This document shows positions 16,571 to 25,979 of a stretch of DNA of 64,000 bases, piece by piece (the first letter of the stretch is position 1; each line of letters begins with the position of its first letter). A program made the translations under genes and the position numbers. The stretch spans positions 124,001 through 188,000 of the forward strand of contig NZ_WOTD01000001.1 in NCBI RefSeq assembly GCF_011516885.1, given 5' to 3'. The notes under the pieces were generated by a model, which ran no database searches, was not told the origin of the DNA, and was given only the letters and a program-made list of their open reading frames with translations. The stretch comes from Acetobacter lambici. Its GTDB lineage: Bacteria; Pseudomonadota; Alphaproteobacteria; Acetobacterales; Acetobacteraceae.

Positions 16571-18481
16571 ATGGCTGATCAGGCAAAGGATACGGGCAAC
16601 ACACCCATCCGCCTCTCGCGCGAGGAGGCGGAAAAGCGGGCCGATGCCTTTAAACAGGCAACGGAGGCAACCCTGCGCGCCCTTGGCGGGCGGAAGGAGG
16701 CGGATGTCTCCTTCCATAGTGGCAACATGCCCATGGCCCCGATCAGTCTGGGTGAGAAAATTCGCCTGTCCTCCCCCTCCCTCAACCTGAACGAGGAGGA
16801 AACCCAGCGCCTGCGCGGTGCCGCCGACGCGCAGGCGCTACGGCTTAAACACCACAATTTTGACCTGCATACCGCACGCCGCCCGGCCGACACCATTGCC
16901 CGCGAGGTCTATGACGCACTGGAACAGGCCCGTGTGGAGGCCATAGGTGCGCGCCACATGAAAGGGGTCGCCGCCAACCTGCGCCACAGGCTGGAGCAGG
17001 AAGTCCGCGCCGCCGGTCTGGACCATATGACTGATGCGGCCCAGCTTTCCCCCGTTGTAGGGCTGGAACTGCTAGCACGGGAAAAACTGACAGGCGAACC
17101 CCTGCCCGAATCCGCTCGCGCCATTATGGAGCAGTGGAAGCAGACCCTGCCGCAAACAGCACTGGACGCGCTGGACACGCTGGCCGCGGATCAGGACAGC
17201 CAGAAGGCCTACTCCCGCGCAACCCGCAAACTGCTGGCCGCCTGCGCGCTCACGGATGACGACTCCCTCTCTGATCAGGAAGATGAGGAGGATAACTCCG
17301 GCAGCGCCCCGGACTCTAACGAGGATGAGAGCGATCAGCCCCCGCCGGAGCAGGAGGACGATACATCCGGCGCTGCCCCCGACATGTCGGATGCGGTCTC
17401 TGAACCCCAACTTATGGCGGGCAGTGCCGATGCTGCGGACAACACGCCAGAAGTTGAGCAGGAATCGGGTTCGGCCGAAGGCACAGGTGATGCTGCCGGA
17501 CCGGGCAACCGCAAGGAGATAGAGGCAGGCCAGACCGCCAAGGGCTACCACGCCTATACCACCAGTTTTGATGAAGAAATTCTGGCCGAAGACCTGTGCG
17601 ACCCTGAGGAGCTGACCCGCCTGCGGCACCAGTTGGACCTCCAGCTTGCAACATTGCACGGGGTTGTCTCCCGCCTTGCCAACCGGCTCCAGCGCCGCCT
17701 TATGGCGCAGCAGACCCGCTCCTGGTCGTTTGATCTGGAGGAAGGCATGCTTGATGCGGGCAGGCTCTCGCGCATTGTGGTCAACCCGCGCCTGTCCCTC
17801 TCCTACAAACAGGAAAAAGACACCGAGTTCCGCGATACGGTTGTAACCCTGCTGATCGACAATTCGGGCTCCATGCGTGGCCGCCCCATTTCTGTTGCCG
17901 CATCCTGTGGGGATATTCTGGCCCGTACGCTGGAACGCTGCGGCGTAAAAGTGGAGATTCTGGGCTTTACCACCCGCGCATGGAAAGGCGGGCAGAGCCG
18001 CGAGCTATGGGTGCAGAACAACAAGCCCGAAAACCCCGGCCGTCTGAACGACCTGCGCCACATTGTTTACAAAGGGGCGGATACGCCATGGCGGCGCGCA
18101 CGCACCAATCTGGGCCTGATGCTGCGTGAAGGTCTGCTGAAGGAAAACATAGACGGCGAAGCCCTGCTCTGGGCATGGCGGCGCGTTAAAAGCCGCCCTG
18201 AGGCACGCAAGATCCTGATGGTTATTTCCGACGGTGCTCCGGTGGATGACAGCACACTCTCGGTCAATCCGGCATCCTACCTTGAGGATCATCTGCGTGA
18301 GGTCATTCACATGATCGAAAACCGCAGCCCGGTGGAACTGACCGCCATAGGCATTGGCCATGACGTAACACGCTACTACCAGCGGGCCGTTACCATTACC
18401 GATGCGGAAGAACTGGGCGGGACCATGCTCCAGTCCCTTTCCGCCCTGTTTGATGAAAAGCGGACGCGCAGGCGGGGTTAA
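16571..18481 (+). CDS. cobT: CobT-type VWA protein (cobaltochelatase subunit family)
   Basis: The 636-residue partner of CobS has three parts: an N-terminal helical region (to about residue 225), an acidic Asp/Glu/Ser linker (about 230-320; [17 protein letters not shown]), and a C-terminal VWA domain with the MIDAS metal site [13 protein letters not shown] near residue 428 and [12 protein letters not shown]. CobT and CobS form the ATP-driven part of cobaltochelatase. The acidic insert is characteristic of this family. The start ATG follows AGGGGGCG. The last 4 bases overlap the 3' end of the convergent decarboxylase gene. Confidence 0.92.
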   Translation: MADQAKDTGNTPIRLSREEAEKRADAFKQATEATLRALGGRKEADVSFHSGNMPMAPISLGEKIRLSSPSLNLNEEETQRLRGAADAQALRLKHHNFDLHTARRPADTIAREVYDALEQARVEAIGARHMKGVAANLRHRLEQEVRAAGLDHMTDAAQLSPVVGLELLAREKLTGEPLPESARAIMEQWKQTLPQTALDALDTLAADQDSQKAYSRATRKLLAACALTDDDSLSDQEDEEDNSGSAPDSNEDESDQPPPEQEDDTSGAAPDMSDAVSEPQLMAGSADAADNTPEVEQESGSAEGTGDAAGPGNRKEIEAGQTAKGYHAYTTSFDEEILAEDLCDPEELTRLRHQLDLQLATLHGVVSRLANRLQRRLMAQQTRSWSFDLEEGMLDAGRLSRIVVNPRLSLSYKQEKDTEFRDTVVTLLIDNSGSMRGRPISVAASCGDILARTLERCGVKVEILGFTTRAWKGGQSRELWVQNNKPENPGRLNDLRHIVYKGADTPWRRARTNLGLMLREGLLKENIDGEALLWAWRRVKSRPEARKILMVISDGAPVDDSTLSVNPASYLEDHLREVIHMIENRSPVELTAIGIGHDVTRYYQRAVTITDAEELGGTMLQSLSALFDEKRTRRRG

Positions 18482-19953
18482 GCCCCCGCCAGACTTGCCA
18501 TTTCCTTCATCATCTTCACATGTGCCAGTCGCACCTCCAAAAAGGAATGCAGGGCGTCTAGCAGGATTGCCACATCCGCCTCGGTGGTACGGTGGTTTAC
18601 CAGCGCCACCCGAATGGCCAGCACGCCACCAATCCGGGTTGTGGACGGGGCTACAACGCCACTCACCTGCAAATCCTTGACCAGTTCGCCATTCAGCCAG
18701 TCAAGATCGTCCACATCTGACGTTACGACCCGAAAACACACAACATTCAGCGTTACAGGGGCTAAAAGTTGCAAGTATGGAATAGCCTGTACCTGCTGCG
18801 CCAACCCCTGCGCCAAAGTGCAGGAACTGGTTACAACCTGCCCCAGCTTCCGGGTACCGAACCCGGCCAGCGCGAACCAGACCTTGAGTGCGCGGAACCC
18901 GCGTGAGAGGTCTGGCCCCAGATCACAAAACCAAGGGGCACCGGCCGCAAGTCCCCTGTCCTCGCGCGAGAGATATGCGAGGGACTGCGCAAAGGCTGCC
19001 GCCTGCCTGCCCGGTTCACGCACCAGTACGCAACCAGCATCATACGGAACCTGCGCCCATTTATGAAAGTCAAAGGCCAGACTGTCCGCCCGCTCAAGCC
19101 CATCAAGCAACGGAGCAAGGTCGGGGGCCAGTTTTACCAGCGCACCAAAGGCACCATCAACATGGAACCAAAGCCCCTCGCGCCCGGCCAGATCAGCCAG
19201 CGCATTCAGCGGGTCAATGCTGCCTGTGTCCACGGTCCCTGCCGTTCCCACGACCAGGAACGGCTCAAACCCCGCAGCCCTGTCCTGCGTAATCATGGCC
19301 TCAAGAGCGTTCATGTCCATGCGGAACGCGCCGTCCAGTGGCACACGCCGCAACGTCTGCTCGCCCAGCCCAGCCATATCAAACGCGCGGGCTACGCAGC
19401 CATGGGCACTCTCCCCCGCATAACCCACCAGCCTGCGCCCACCAACGCCCTGCTGCCGCAGGTCCGCACCCCCTGCTACGTTGCGGGTAGCGGTTAGAAT
19501 GGCAATAAAATTGGCCATGGAGGAGCCGGTCACCAGTACCCCGGTGGCCTCGGGGGGGAAGCCGAACATATCCGCCGCCCAGCGGATAACCATGCGCTCA
19601 ACCTCAACAGGTGCGTGGTCACGCCCCCCCAGATTGGCGTTCAGCCCGGCTGCCAGCATTTCGGCCAGCATACCCTGCGCCGTGCCCCCCCCATGGACCC
19701 AGCCCATAAAGCGCGGGTGCCTGTTACCCACGGCATAAGGCTGCACCATGCTGGTAAACTGCTGGTACAAAGCCCCCAGTTCCTGCCCCGCATCGGGTAG
19801 TGGTGCTTCCCTGAACCCTTCACGCACGGACGTCGGCATTGGTTGCCAGACTGGACCTTGGGATACGTGGCGAATGCTCTCTAGCATATCATCCAGCATC
19901 TGGTGGCCCTGAGCTTTCAGTTCTTCCCAGTCTTCAGGATCCAGACCCGCCAC
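18478..19953 (-). CDS. PLP-dependent group II decarboxylase (aromatic amino acid decarboxylase family)
   Basis: This 491-residue enzyme belongs to the group II PLP decarboxylases (aromatic L-amino-acid, glutamate or aspartate decarboxylases). It shows [65 protein letters not shown] and the PLP-lysine block [18 protein letters not shown]. Closest in type is the tyrosine/DOPA/tryptophan group, but substrate cannot be fixed. I chose the GTG at 19953, which has GGGGAG seven bases ahead; a TTG at 19980 would add nine residues. It is 48 bp (21 bp from the longer start) downstream of the BASS transporter gene, so both are probably one unit. Confidence 0.87.
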   Translation of the reverse strand: MAGLDPEDWEELKAQGHQMLDDMLESIRHVSQGPVWQPMPTSVREGFREAPLPDAGQELGALYQQFTSMVQPYAVGNRHPRFMGWVHGGGTAQGMLAEMLAAGLNANLGGRDHAPVEVERMVIRWAADMFGFPPEATGVLVTGSSMANFIAILTATRNVAGGADLRQQGVGGRRLVGYAGESAHGCVARAFDMAGLGEQTLRRVPLDGAFRMDMNALEAMITQDRAAGFEPFLVVGTAGTVDTGSIDPLNALADLAGREGLWFHVDGAFGALVKLAPDLAPLLDGLERADSLAFDFHKWAQVPYDAGCVLVREPGRQAAAFAQSLAYLSREDRGLAAGAPWFCDLGPDLSRGFRALKVWFALAGFGTRKLGQVVTSSCTLAQGLAQQVQAIPYLQLLAPVTLNVVCFRVVTSDVDDLDWLNGELVKDLQVSGVVAPSTTRIGGVLAIRVALVNHRTTEADVAILLDALHSFLEVRLAHVKMMKEMASLAGA

Positions 19954-20001
19954 AACCCCGCTCCCCTCGCCTAAATTCAAAACAAACCCGCCCTGGCCAG
20001 A

Positions 20002-20985
20002 CTACTGCGCTGGCGTTACGGCAGCGTCATCCTGCTCCTGACGGAGCCGTGCGAACCTGCGGGCCAGCACGGCACAGACAAAAAGCTGGATCTGGTGATA
20101 CAGCATGAGCGGCAGAACAATAACCCCCACGGATGCAGGCGGAAACAGAACATTGGCCATGGGCACACCGGATGCCAGTGTTTTTTTGGAGCCGCAGAAC
20201 ACCACGGCAATTTCGTCCTTCAAAGGCAGGCCAATCAGGCGACCGCCAAAAATGGTCAGGCCCAGCACGCTAAACAGCAGCACTGTATCGGCCACCGCAA
20301 TCATGCCCAGTTCGGCCATAGGCAGGCGGTGCCATAGCCCCTGCATGACCGCATCGCTAAAGGCAGCATAAACAACAACCAGCACCGAACCGCGATCGGA
20401 AAAAGAGAGCATCTTCTTGTTCCGGTGTGCCCATGCGCCAAGCCACGGCTGCAACACCTGCCCCAGAATAAATGGCAGCAAAAGCTGGTACACAATATCC
20501 AGCGGATTGCCCGTTGCCTGCCCATGCTGGCTGAGCACCAGCCCCACCAGCACCGGCGTAATAAAAATACCAAAAACGTTGGACGCCGTAGCAGCACACA
20601 CCGCCGCAGGCACGTTACCCCCACCGATGGAAGTAAACGCAATGGAAGACTGCACCGTGGATGGCAGGCAGCACAGGAACAGCACACCCATCCAGATATC
20701 TGGTTGCAACAGGCCGGGGAACAGGGCGTGTGCTGCAAGCCCCAGCAGCGGGAACAGGACAAAAGTGCAGCTTAGAATAAGCAGGTGCAGCTTCCATGCC
20801 ACCATCCCGTCCAATACCGCCTTGCGTGACAGGCGCGCCCCTTGCAAAAAAAACATGAGCGCGATCAGCGCCACCGACAGCCAGTGAAAAACAGGCACCG
20901 CCGCCCCATGGCACGGCACAACAGTTGCCAGCAGAACAGAGGCCAGCAGCCCCAGCAAAAAGGGGTCAATCTTCAAAAACCGCAC
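20002..20985 (-). CDS. Bile acid:sodium symporter family transporter (SLC10A7-like)
   Basis: The 327-residue integral membrane protein has about ten hydrophobic segments, starting FLLGLLASVLLATVVPCHGA and including VALIALMFFLQGARLS. Conserved family blocks are FLCCLPSTVQSSIAFTSIGG and the late VVFCGSKKTLASGVPMANVLF. The SKK-x-L-ASG pattern is typical of the SLC10A7/YfeH branch rather than true bile-salt carriers. The transported substrate is unknown. It starts with GTG. It precedes the PLP decarboxylase on the same strand and is divergent from the exported protein at 21.05 kb. Confidence 0.88.
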   Translation of the reverse strand: MRFLKIDPFLLGLLASVLLATVVPCHGAAVPVFHWLSVALIALMFFLQGARLSRKAVLDGMVAWKLHLLILSCTFVLFPLLGLAAHALFPGLLQPDIWMGVLFLCCLPSTVQSSIAFTSIGGGNVPAAVCAATASNVFGIFITPVLVGLVLSQHGQATGNPLDIVYQLLLPFILGQVLQPWLGAWAHRNKKMLSFSDRGSVLVVVYAAFSDAVMQGLWHRLPMAELGMIAVADTVLLFSVLGLTIFGGRLIGLPLKDEIAVVFCGSKKTLASGVPMANVLFPPASVGVIVLPLMLYHQIQLFVCAVLARRFARLRQEQDDAAVTPAQ

Positions 20986-21052
20986 AGTTCTGGCTCTTCC
21001 ATGGTAATCTTGTGTTGCCTGTAATTTTTACTTACGGCACCTTCCTTGCGAA

Positions 21053-21979
21053 ATGAAGCAGAACTCTCCTTTTTCCCTCCATCTTCTCGGGGTCGTGAGT
21101 CTTTGCACCATCGCCACCGCAGAAACCGCCCTAGCCGCCCCTCCCTCCACCTGTGCAAGCGTTAGCGCCAGTGCGGAGGAAGACACCCCCAAAGGCCTGA
21201 TTTACCATGACCTGACTGTACGCGCCCCAAGCGGGATCACCAGCCTGCATGTTAAAAAACTGGTTTTTGCCGGACAGGCTTCCAGCCCGCAGGCCATGCA
21301 GGACCTGGCACAGGCTGCATCGCTGCTGCTGGTATCGGCCATGACCGGGCAGCACAACGCAGCCTGCACACAATGGCTGATGGATGAGGGCAAACAGGTG
21401 ACCGCCAGCCTTCAGTCTGGTGGCAGCTATGACCTGACATGGAACAACGCAACGGTTGAACACGGTGCAGCCCATGTGACCGCCACAACCGCGCACTACC
21501 AGATACAGGGGGCCGCTACCCCACGCACCAGTGCCGCCACCCTGAGCATGAGCGGTCTGGCCTTCCATAACGTAGCCAACCAGCAACTGCTGCCCTCCGC
21601 CGCGCGTGCCGCGTTTTCGCTCCCCACTTCGGAACTGCCTGCGCTCATGAGCGCCATAGGTGGGCGCAGCACGGCAGCTCCGGCGGTCCATGCCACCATT
21701 AGCAACTTTGAGGCATCCGAGGGCACGGTCAAACTACAGGGGCATGGTCAGGCCACGCTGACGGGCGATGTGGCGGCCACCTCCGCCTCCGGGCACCTCG
21801 AAATTACCAATCTGGAAGCACTGATTGAAAAAGCCCGCGCCGCACATCAGATGAAACTGGCTGCGGGCCTTGTGCTGGGCAGGCTGGTCAGCCACCGCTC
21901 GGGCGAACAGAATACATGGGACACCACATGGGAAGGCGGCGTACTCACCGTTAACGGCTTTCCGCTCCCCATCAAATAA
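21053..21979 (+). CDS. Exported protein of unknown function, possibly DUF2125-like
   Basis: The 308-residue product has a signal peptide (FSLHLLGVVSLCTIATAETA then LAAPPS). The mature part is Ala/Thr/Ser-rich with alternating beta-strand patterns (LIYHDLTVRAPSGITSLHV, KQVTASLQSGGSYDLTW, SGHLEITNLEALIEKARAA). It ends TTWEGGVLTVNGFPLPI, an ending seen in DUF2125 and AsmA/YdgA-like periplasmic proteins; I regard that link as tentative. Two cysteines (CASVSAS, ACTQWL) may form a disulfide. Its own terminator follows, so it is probably a single gene. No function can be assigned. Confidence 0.6.
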   Translation: MKQNSPFSLHLLGVVSLCTIATAETALAAPPSTCASVSASAEEDTPKGLIYHDLTVRAPSGITSLHVKKLVFAGQASSPQAMQDLAQAASLLLVSAMTGQHNAACTQWLMDEGKQVTASLQSGGSYDLTWNNATVEHGAAHVTATTAHYQIQGAATPRTSAATLSMSGLAFHNVANQQLLPSAARAAFSLPTSELPALMSAIGGRSTAAPAVHATISNFEASEGTVKLQGHGQATLTGDVAATSASGHLEITNLEALIEKARAAHQMKLAAGLVLGRLVSHRSGEQNTWDTTWEGGVLTVNGFPLPIK

Positions 21980-21985
21980 GCATTG

Positions 21986-22027
21986 TCCCTGCACACGAGC
22001 CAAGGCGTGCGCAGGGATTTTGTTGTT
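21986..22027 (+). terminator. Rho-independent terminator after the exported protein gene
   Basis: TCCCTGC-CACG pairs with CGTG-GCAGGGA across a short loop, with single-base bulges, and is followed by ATTTTGTTGTTT on the plus strand, directly after the stop at 21979. Confidence 0.8.
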
Positions 22028-22055
22028 TAAAAACAGGGGGGAAACAGGCCGTTGT

Positions 22056-25000
22056 TCAGGCCATTTCACGCTCACACATATGGGCGAGGTCCTTGAGCAC
22101 CTTCCGGGCAAGGTCAATGCGCTGCACGTTGGTTAACTCCCGCACAACAGCCATTTTGTGGTCTGGGCGCAGGCGGACCACGCCATCCTTCCAACGCCCC
22201 ATCCACTGCACAAGACCGCCGGGGTTGGCAAAACTGTTGTTGCGGAACTGGAGCACCATGCCTTTGGGGCCAGCCTCCACCCGCTCCACTCCCGCCTGAC
22301 GGCAAAGTCTTTTAAGATCAACAATGTTGAGCAGGTTCTTAACTTCATCAGGAACTGAGCCAAAACGGTCCACCAGTTCCGCTTCCATAGCCTCCAGCTC
22401 AGCATCAGACGCCAAAGCACTGATTCTGCGGTAAAGTCCGAGCCGAACCGGCAGATCTGGCACGTACTCATCGGGAATAAGCACCGGCAGACCCATAACA
22501 ATATTGGGTGTCCAGCCCCGGTCGTTCTCCGCGTTGCGCCTTTTGTCGCTGCGCAGGTCTGCCACGGCATCTTCCAGCATCTGCTGGTACAGCTCAATCC
22601 CCACTTCACGCACATGGCCAGACTGCTGGTCACCCAGCAGGTTACCCGCACCGCGCAGGTCCAGGTCGTGCGATGCCAGCGTAAAGCCAGCTCCCAGCGT
22701 GTCGAGCGTTTGCATGACCTCCAGCCGTTTTTCCGCTGAGGGAGACAGGGCATGGGTCTGTGGCCACGTAAGGTATGCGTAACCCCGCTGTTTGCCACGG
22801 CCCACACGGCCACGAAGCTGGTAAAGCTGACCCAGACCAAACATATCCGCCCGGTGGATGATCAGCGTGTTAACGGCAGGCATGTCCAGCCCGCTTTCCA
22901 CAATATTGGTGGAGAGCAGGATGTCATACTGACCATCGGAAAACTCCGTCATCACCCGTTCCAGCTCTGTGGGGGTCAGGCGGCCATGGGCCTGCACCAG
23001 CCGGGCATCGGGCACTATGCTGGTCAGGCGTTCAGCCAGCCGGTCCAGATCCTCCACACGGGGGGCCACGCAAAAAATCTGCCCACCCCGGAAGCGCTCG
23101 CGCTGTATGGCCTCGCGGATGACCACACTATCAAACGGCATAATAAATGTCCGCACGGCCAGACGGTCCGTTGGCGGCGTTGCAATCAGGCTCATCTCCC
23201 GCACGCCGGAGAGCGAGAGCTGGAGTGTGCGGGGCAAAGGTGTGGCGGAAAGGGTGAGCACATGCACATCCTCACGCAGAGCTTTCAGCTTTTCCTTATG
23301 CGACACACCAAAATGCTGCTCTTCATCAATAATCAGCAGTTCGAGGGCTGCAAACTTGACCGTTTTGGCCAGTAGCGCGTGGGTGCCGATCACAACATTC
23401 ACGCTGCCATCAGCCAGCCCCTTGCGCACCTCCGTTGCCTCCTTGCCCGTAACCATGCGCGAGAGCTGGGCCACTTTTATGGGAAAGCCCTCAAAGCGCG
23501 CGGTAAAGGTCCGGTAATGCTGGCGGGCCAGCAGGGTGGTGGGCACAACCACCGCCACCTGCCCACCAGACATGGCCGCCACAAAAGCAGCCCGGAGTGC
23601 GACTTCCGTTTTACCAAAGCCCACATCACCACACACCAGCCGATCCATGGGGCGACCGGAGGACATATCCTCCAGCACATCGGATATGGCGCGGGACTGG
23701 TCGTCCGTTTCCACAAAGGGGAAGCGGGCACAGAACTCGTCCCACATCCCTTCGGGCGGGAGCAGTTCGGGCGCTTCCTTGAGCGCTCGGGCTGCCGCTG
23801 TGCGAATGAGCTCACCCGCCATATCGCGGATTCGGCTTTTCATCTGCGATTTACGGTTCTGCCATGCAACCCCGCCCAGACGATCGAGCGACACACCCGC
23901 CTGATCCGAGCCAAACCGGCTGAGCAGTTCAATATTTTCCACCGGCAGGTAGAGTTTTTCCCCACCATCGTACAAAAGCCGCAGGCAATCGTGCGGGGCC
24001 ACGCCAACACTGACCGTCTCCAGCCCGTCATAACGCCCAATGCCGTAATCCTGATGGACGATCAGGTCCCCGGCGGACAGTTCACTGGCTTCGGCAATCA
24101 GTTCATCCGCGCGGCGGCGGCGGCGTGGTGGGCGGCCAATGCGCTCGCCCAGCAGGTCCTGCTCGGACACAAACGCCACATCCTCGGCCACAAAGCCGCG
24201 TTCCAGCCCAAGGGTCAGCAACCCGACCGGGCCTGCCTTGGCCTTGCGCGCCTGCTCCCATGTCTCGAACGTGTCAGTCGCCACCCCGTGTTCGCGCAGC
24301 AGCACACCAATCCGCTCGCGCGAGCCTTTGCTCCATGCCGCCACATAGGTACGGCGCTTGACCTGCGCCCATTCGCGCACCTGCTCGCCCAGCAAGGTAA
24401 ACACCTGCTCGCGCTGGGCACCGGGCACGATCTTGGAGAACATTTTGCCCGGACGCCCACCTACGTCCACCCCACCCGCACCATCTGGCTGGGCATAGGG
24501 GCTAAAGGCCACGGCTGGCAGGCGCGCAACGGCGGCCTCCCAACCTTTGAGGTCCATGTACAACAGGTGGGGCGGCAGCGGACGGTAGGAGGTTTCCCCC
24601 TCCCGCACAGGCATTTTGCGGGCCTGATAATGGTCGGCAATCATGTCCAGCCGCGCGGTCAGAACCTCCTCGACCTGATAGTCGAGCGAGAGTGCTGCGC
24701 CGGGCAGGTAATCAAACACGGTTTCCAACTGGTCATGGAACAGGGGGAGCCAGTGTTCGATACCGGGGTATCTGCGCCCGTCAGAAATATGTTCGTACAA
24801 CGGATCGGACGCGGCCGCAGGGCCGAACATGTCGCGCCAGCCAGTACGGAACAGGCTTATGCTGGCACTGTCGAGCGAAAATTCGGACACGGGGCACAGC
24901 ACCAGCCCATCACGCTTGTCGGTCGAGCGCTGGGTACCGGGGTCAAACGCGCGGATGTTCTCCACCTCGTCCCCAAACAGGTCAAGGCGCACGGGTTCGG

Positions 25001-25532
25001 GCGCACCGGCGGGGTACAGGTCAAAAATACCACCACGGGTTGCAAACTCCCCGGCCTCCATCACCGTATCAGTGCGGGTGTAACCATTGGCGATCAGCAG
25101 GTCGATCAGGAAGGACTGGTCAAGACTTTCCCCCGTGCGAATACTCAGGGACTGCCCCGCAAACGTCTTGCGCGGGGCCACACGCTGGATGGCACCGTTG
25201 ACTGTGGTCAGCACAAGGCGCGGCTTACCGCCAGATGGTTCAAGCAGGCGGGTCAGGGTTGCCACACGCTCGGCAACAATTGTGGGGTTGGGTGATACCC
25301 GGTCGTAAGGCAGGCAGTCCCACGCGGGAAAACGCAGCACCTCCACATCGGTCGCAACAAAGGCCAGCGTTTCCGCCAGCCGGGCCATGGAGGCATCGTT
25401 GCGGGCTATGTGCAGCAATGGCCCCTTGTGCTCACGCGCGCGCCGCGCAAGCAAAAGGGCGTCGTACCCCTCTGGCACGCCCCAAATCGTGGCAACCCGA
25501 CGCTCCGATGCCGCACCTGTGTCTGCTGTCAT
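22056..25532 (-). CDS. mfd: Transcription-repair coupling factor
   Basis: Mfd removes RNA polymerase stalled at DNA damage and recruits UvrA. The 1158-residue product has the full domain order: UvrB-homology N-terminal region, RNA-polymerase-interaction domain (ELSAGDLIVHQDYGIGRYDG), RecG-like helicase motor (Walker A LVCGDVGFGKTEVAL, DEEQHFGV, ILLSTNIVESGLDMPAVNT, QLRGRVGRG) and the C-terminal TRCF domain (PVLIPDEYVPDLPVRLGLYR). The start MTADTGAASERR at 25532 is preferred; the open frame to 25667 adds 45 unrelated residues. It is 49 bp behind sdhE on the same strand. UvrC (42.5 kb) is its downstream repair partner in this window. Confidence 0.97.
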   Translation of the reverse strand: MTADTGAASERRVATIWGVPEGYDALLLARRAREHKGPLLHIARNDASMARLAETLAFVATDVEVLRFPAWDCLPYDRVSPNPTIVAERVATLTRLLEPSGGKPRLVLTTVNGAIQRVAPRKTFAGQSLSIRTGESLDQSFLIDLLIANGYTRTDTVMEAGEFATRGGIFDLYPAGAPEPVRLDLFGDEVENIRAFDPGTQRSTDKRDGLVLCPVSEFSLDSASISLFRTGWRDMFGPAAASDPLYEHISDGRRYPGIEHWLPLFHDQLETVFDYLPGAALSLDYQVEEVLTARLDMIADHYQARKMPVREGETSYRPLPPHLLYMDLKGWEAAVARLPAVAFSPYAQPDGAGGVDVGGRPGKMFSKIVPGAQREQVFTLLGEQVREWAQVKRRTYVAAWSKGSRERIGVLLREHGVATDTFETWEQARKAKAGPVGLLTLGLERGFVAEDVAFVSEQDLLGERIGRPPRRRRRADELIAEASELSAGDLIVHQDYGIGRYDGLETVSVGVAPHDCLRLLYDGGEKLYLPVENIELLSRFGSDQAGVSLDRLGGVAWQNRKSQMKSRIRDMAGELIRTAAARALKEAPELLPPEGMWDEFCARFPFVETDDQSRAISDVLEDMSSGRPMDRLVCGDVGFGKTEVALRAAFVAAMSGGQVAVVVPTTLLARQHYRTFTARFEGFPIKVAQLSRMVTGKEATEVRKGLADGSVNVVIGTHALLAKTVKFAALELLIIDEEQHFGVSHKEKLKALREDVHVLTLSATPLPRTLQLSLSGVREMSLIATPPTDRLAVRTFIMPFDSVVIREAIQRERFRGGQIFCVAPRVEDLDRLAERLTSIVPDARLVQAHGRLTPTELERVMTEFSDGQYDILLSTNIVESGLDMPAVNTLIIHRADMFGLGQLYQLRGRVGRGKQRGYAYLTWPQTHALSPSAEKRLEVMQTLDTLGAGFTLASHDLDLRGAGNLLGDQQSGHVREVGIELYQQMLEDAVADLRSDKRRNAENDRGWTPNIVMGLPVLIPDEYVPDLPVRLGLYRRISALASDAELEAMEAELVDRFGSVPDEVKNLLNIVDLKRLCRQAGVERVEAGPKGMVLQFRNNSFANPGGLVQWMGRWKDGVVRLRPDHKMAVVRELTNVQRIDLARKVLKDLAHMCEREMA

Positions 25533-25581
25533 ATGCCCTGTTTCTCTGTCCTGCCTGTCTTCACCATATGGGAAGAATAGT

Positions 25582-25911
25582 TTATTTTCCGCACCTTGCG
25601 CGGCATGATTGCACCATACGCCGCAACATGGGCGTTGCTTTTTCCTCCGGCAAGGGCAGACGGCCAAACAGCCAGTCCGTCAGGTCGGGATCAGGCATTT
25701 CCAGTATGGTTTCCATGTCCGCCAGTTCCTCGGCACTCAGGCTGTCCGCCGTTTCCTCCACAAAACCGCCGATCAGAATATCGGTCTCAAACGTGCCACG
25801 GTGGTTGGCGCGGAACTTGAGCCGGCGGCGGCGGGCCGCAAGCGAATCTTCCGACCCGTCGGAGGCGTTGGAAGAAAGCGTGCTGGATGGCGTTGTAAAA
25901 TTGTGTTGCAT
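25582..25911 (-). CDS. sdhE: Succinate dehydrogenase flavin-assembly factor SdhE
   Basis: SdhE (YgfY/Sdh5, DUF339) helps attach FAD covalently to the SdhA subunit. The 109-residue product has RRRRLKFRANHRGTFETDIL, which includes the RG-x-x-E core motif, then GGFVEETADSLSAEEL and DPDLTDWLFGRLPLP. A 25-residue Ser/Asn-rich N-terminus is extra. It is divergent from recG across 68 bp and upstream of mfd; sdhE/recG/mfd clustering is frequent in alphaproteobacteria. Confidence 0.94.
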   Translation of the reverse strand: MQHNFTTPSSTLSSNASDGSEDSLAARRRRLKFRANHRGTFETDILIGGFVEETADSLSAEELADMETILEMPDPDLTDWLFGRLPLPEEKATPMLRRMVQSCRARCGK

Positions 25912-25979
25912 GGCGTTGCTGTCCTATACCGGGGCTGTTCCTGTCTGTCAGCCTGCAAACAGAGGCCTGTATACCGTCC

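Noticed and set aside
23379-25295. Long plus-strand open frame (638 codons) opposite mfd
   Set aside because: Antisense shadow of a GC-rich gene; the translation is His/Gln/Arg-rich with no domain character, and mfd on the other strand is unmistakable.
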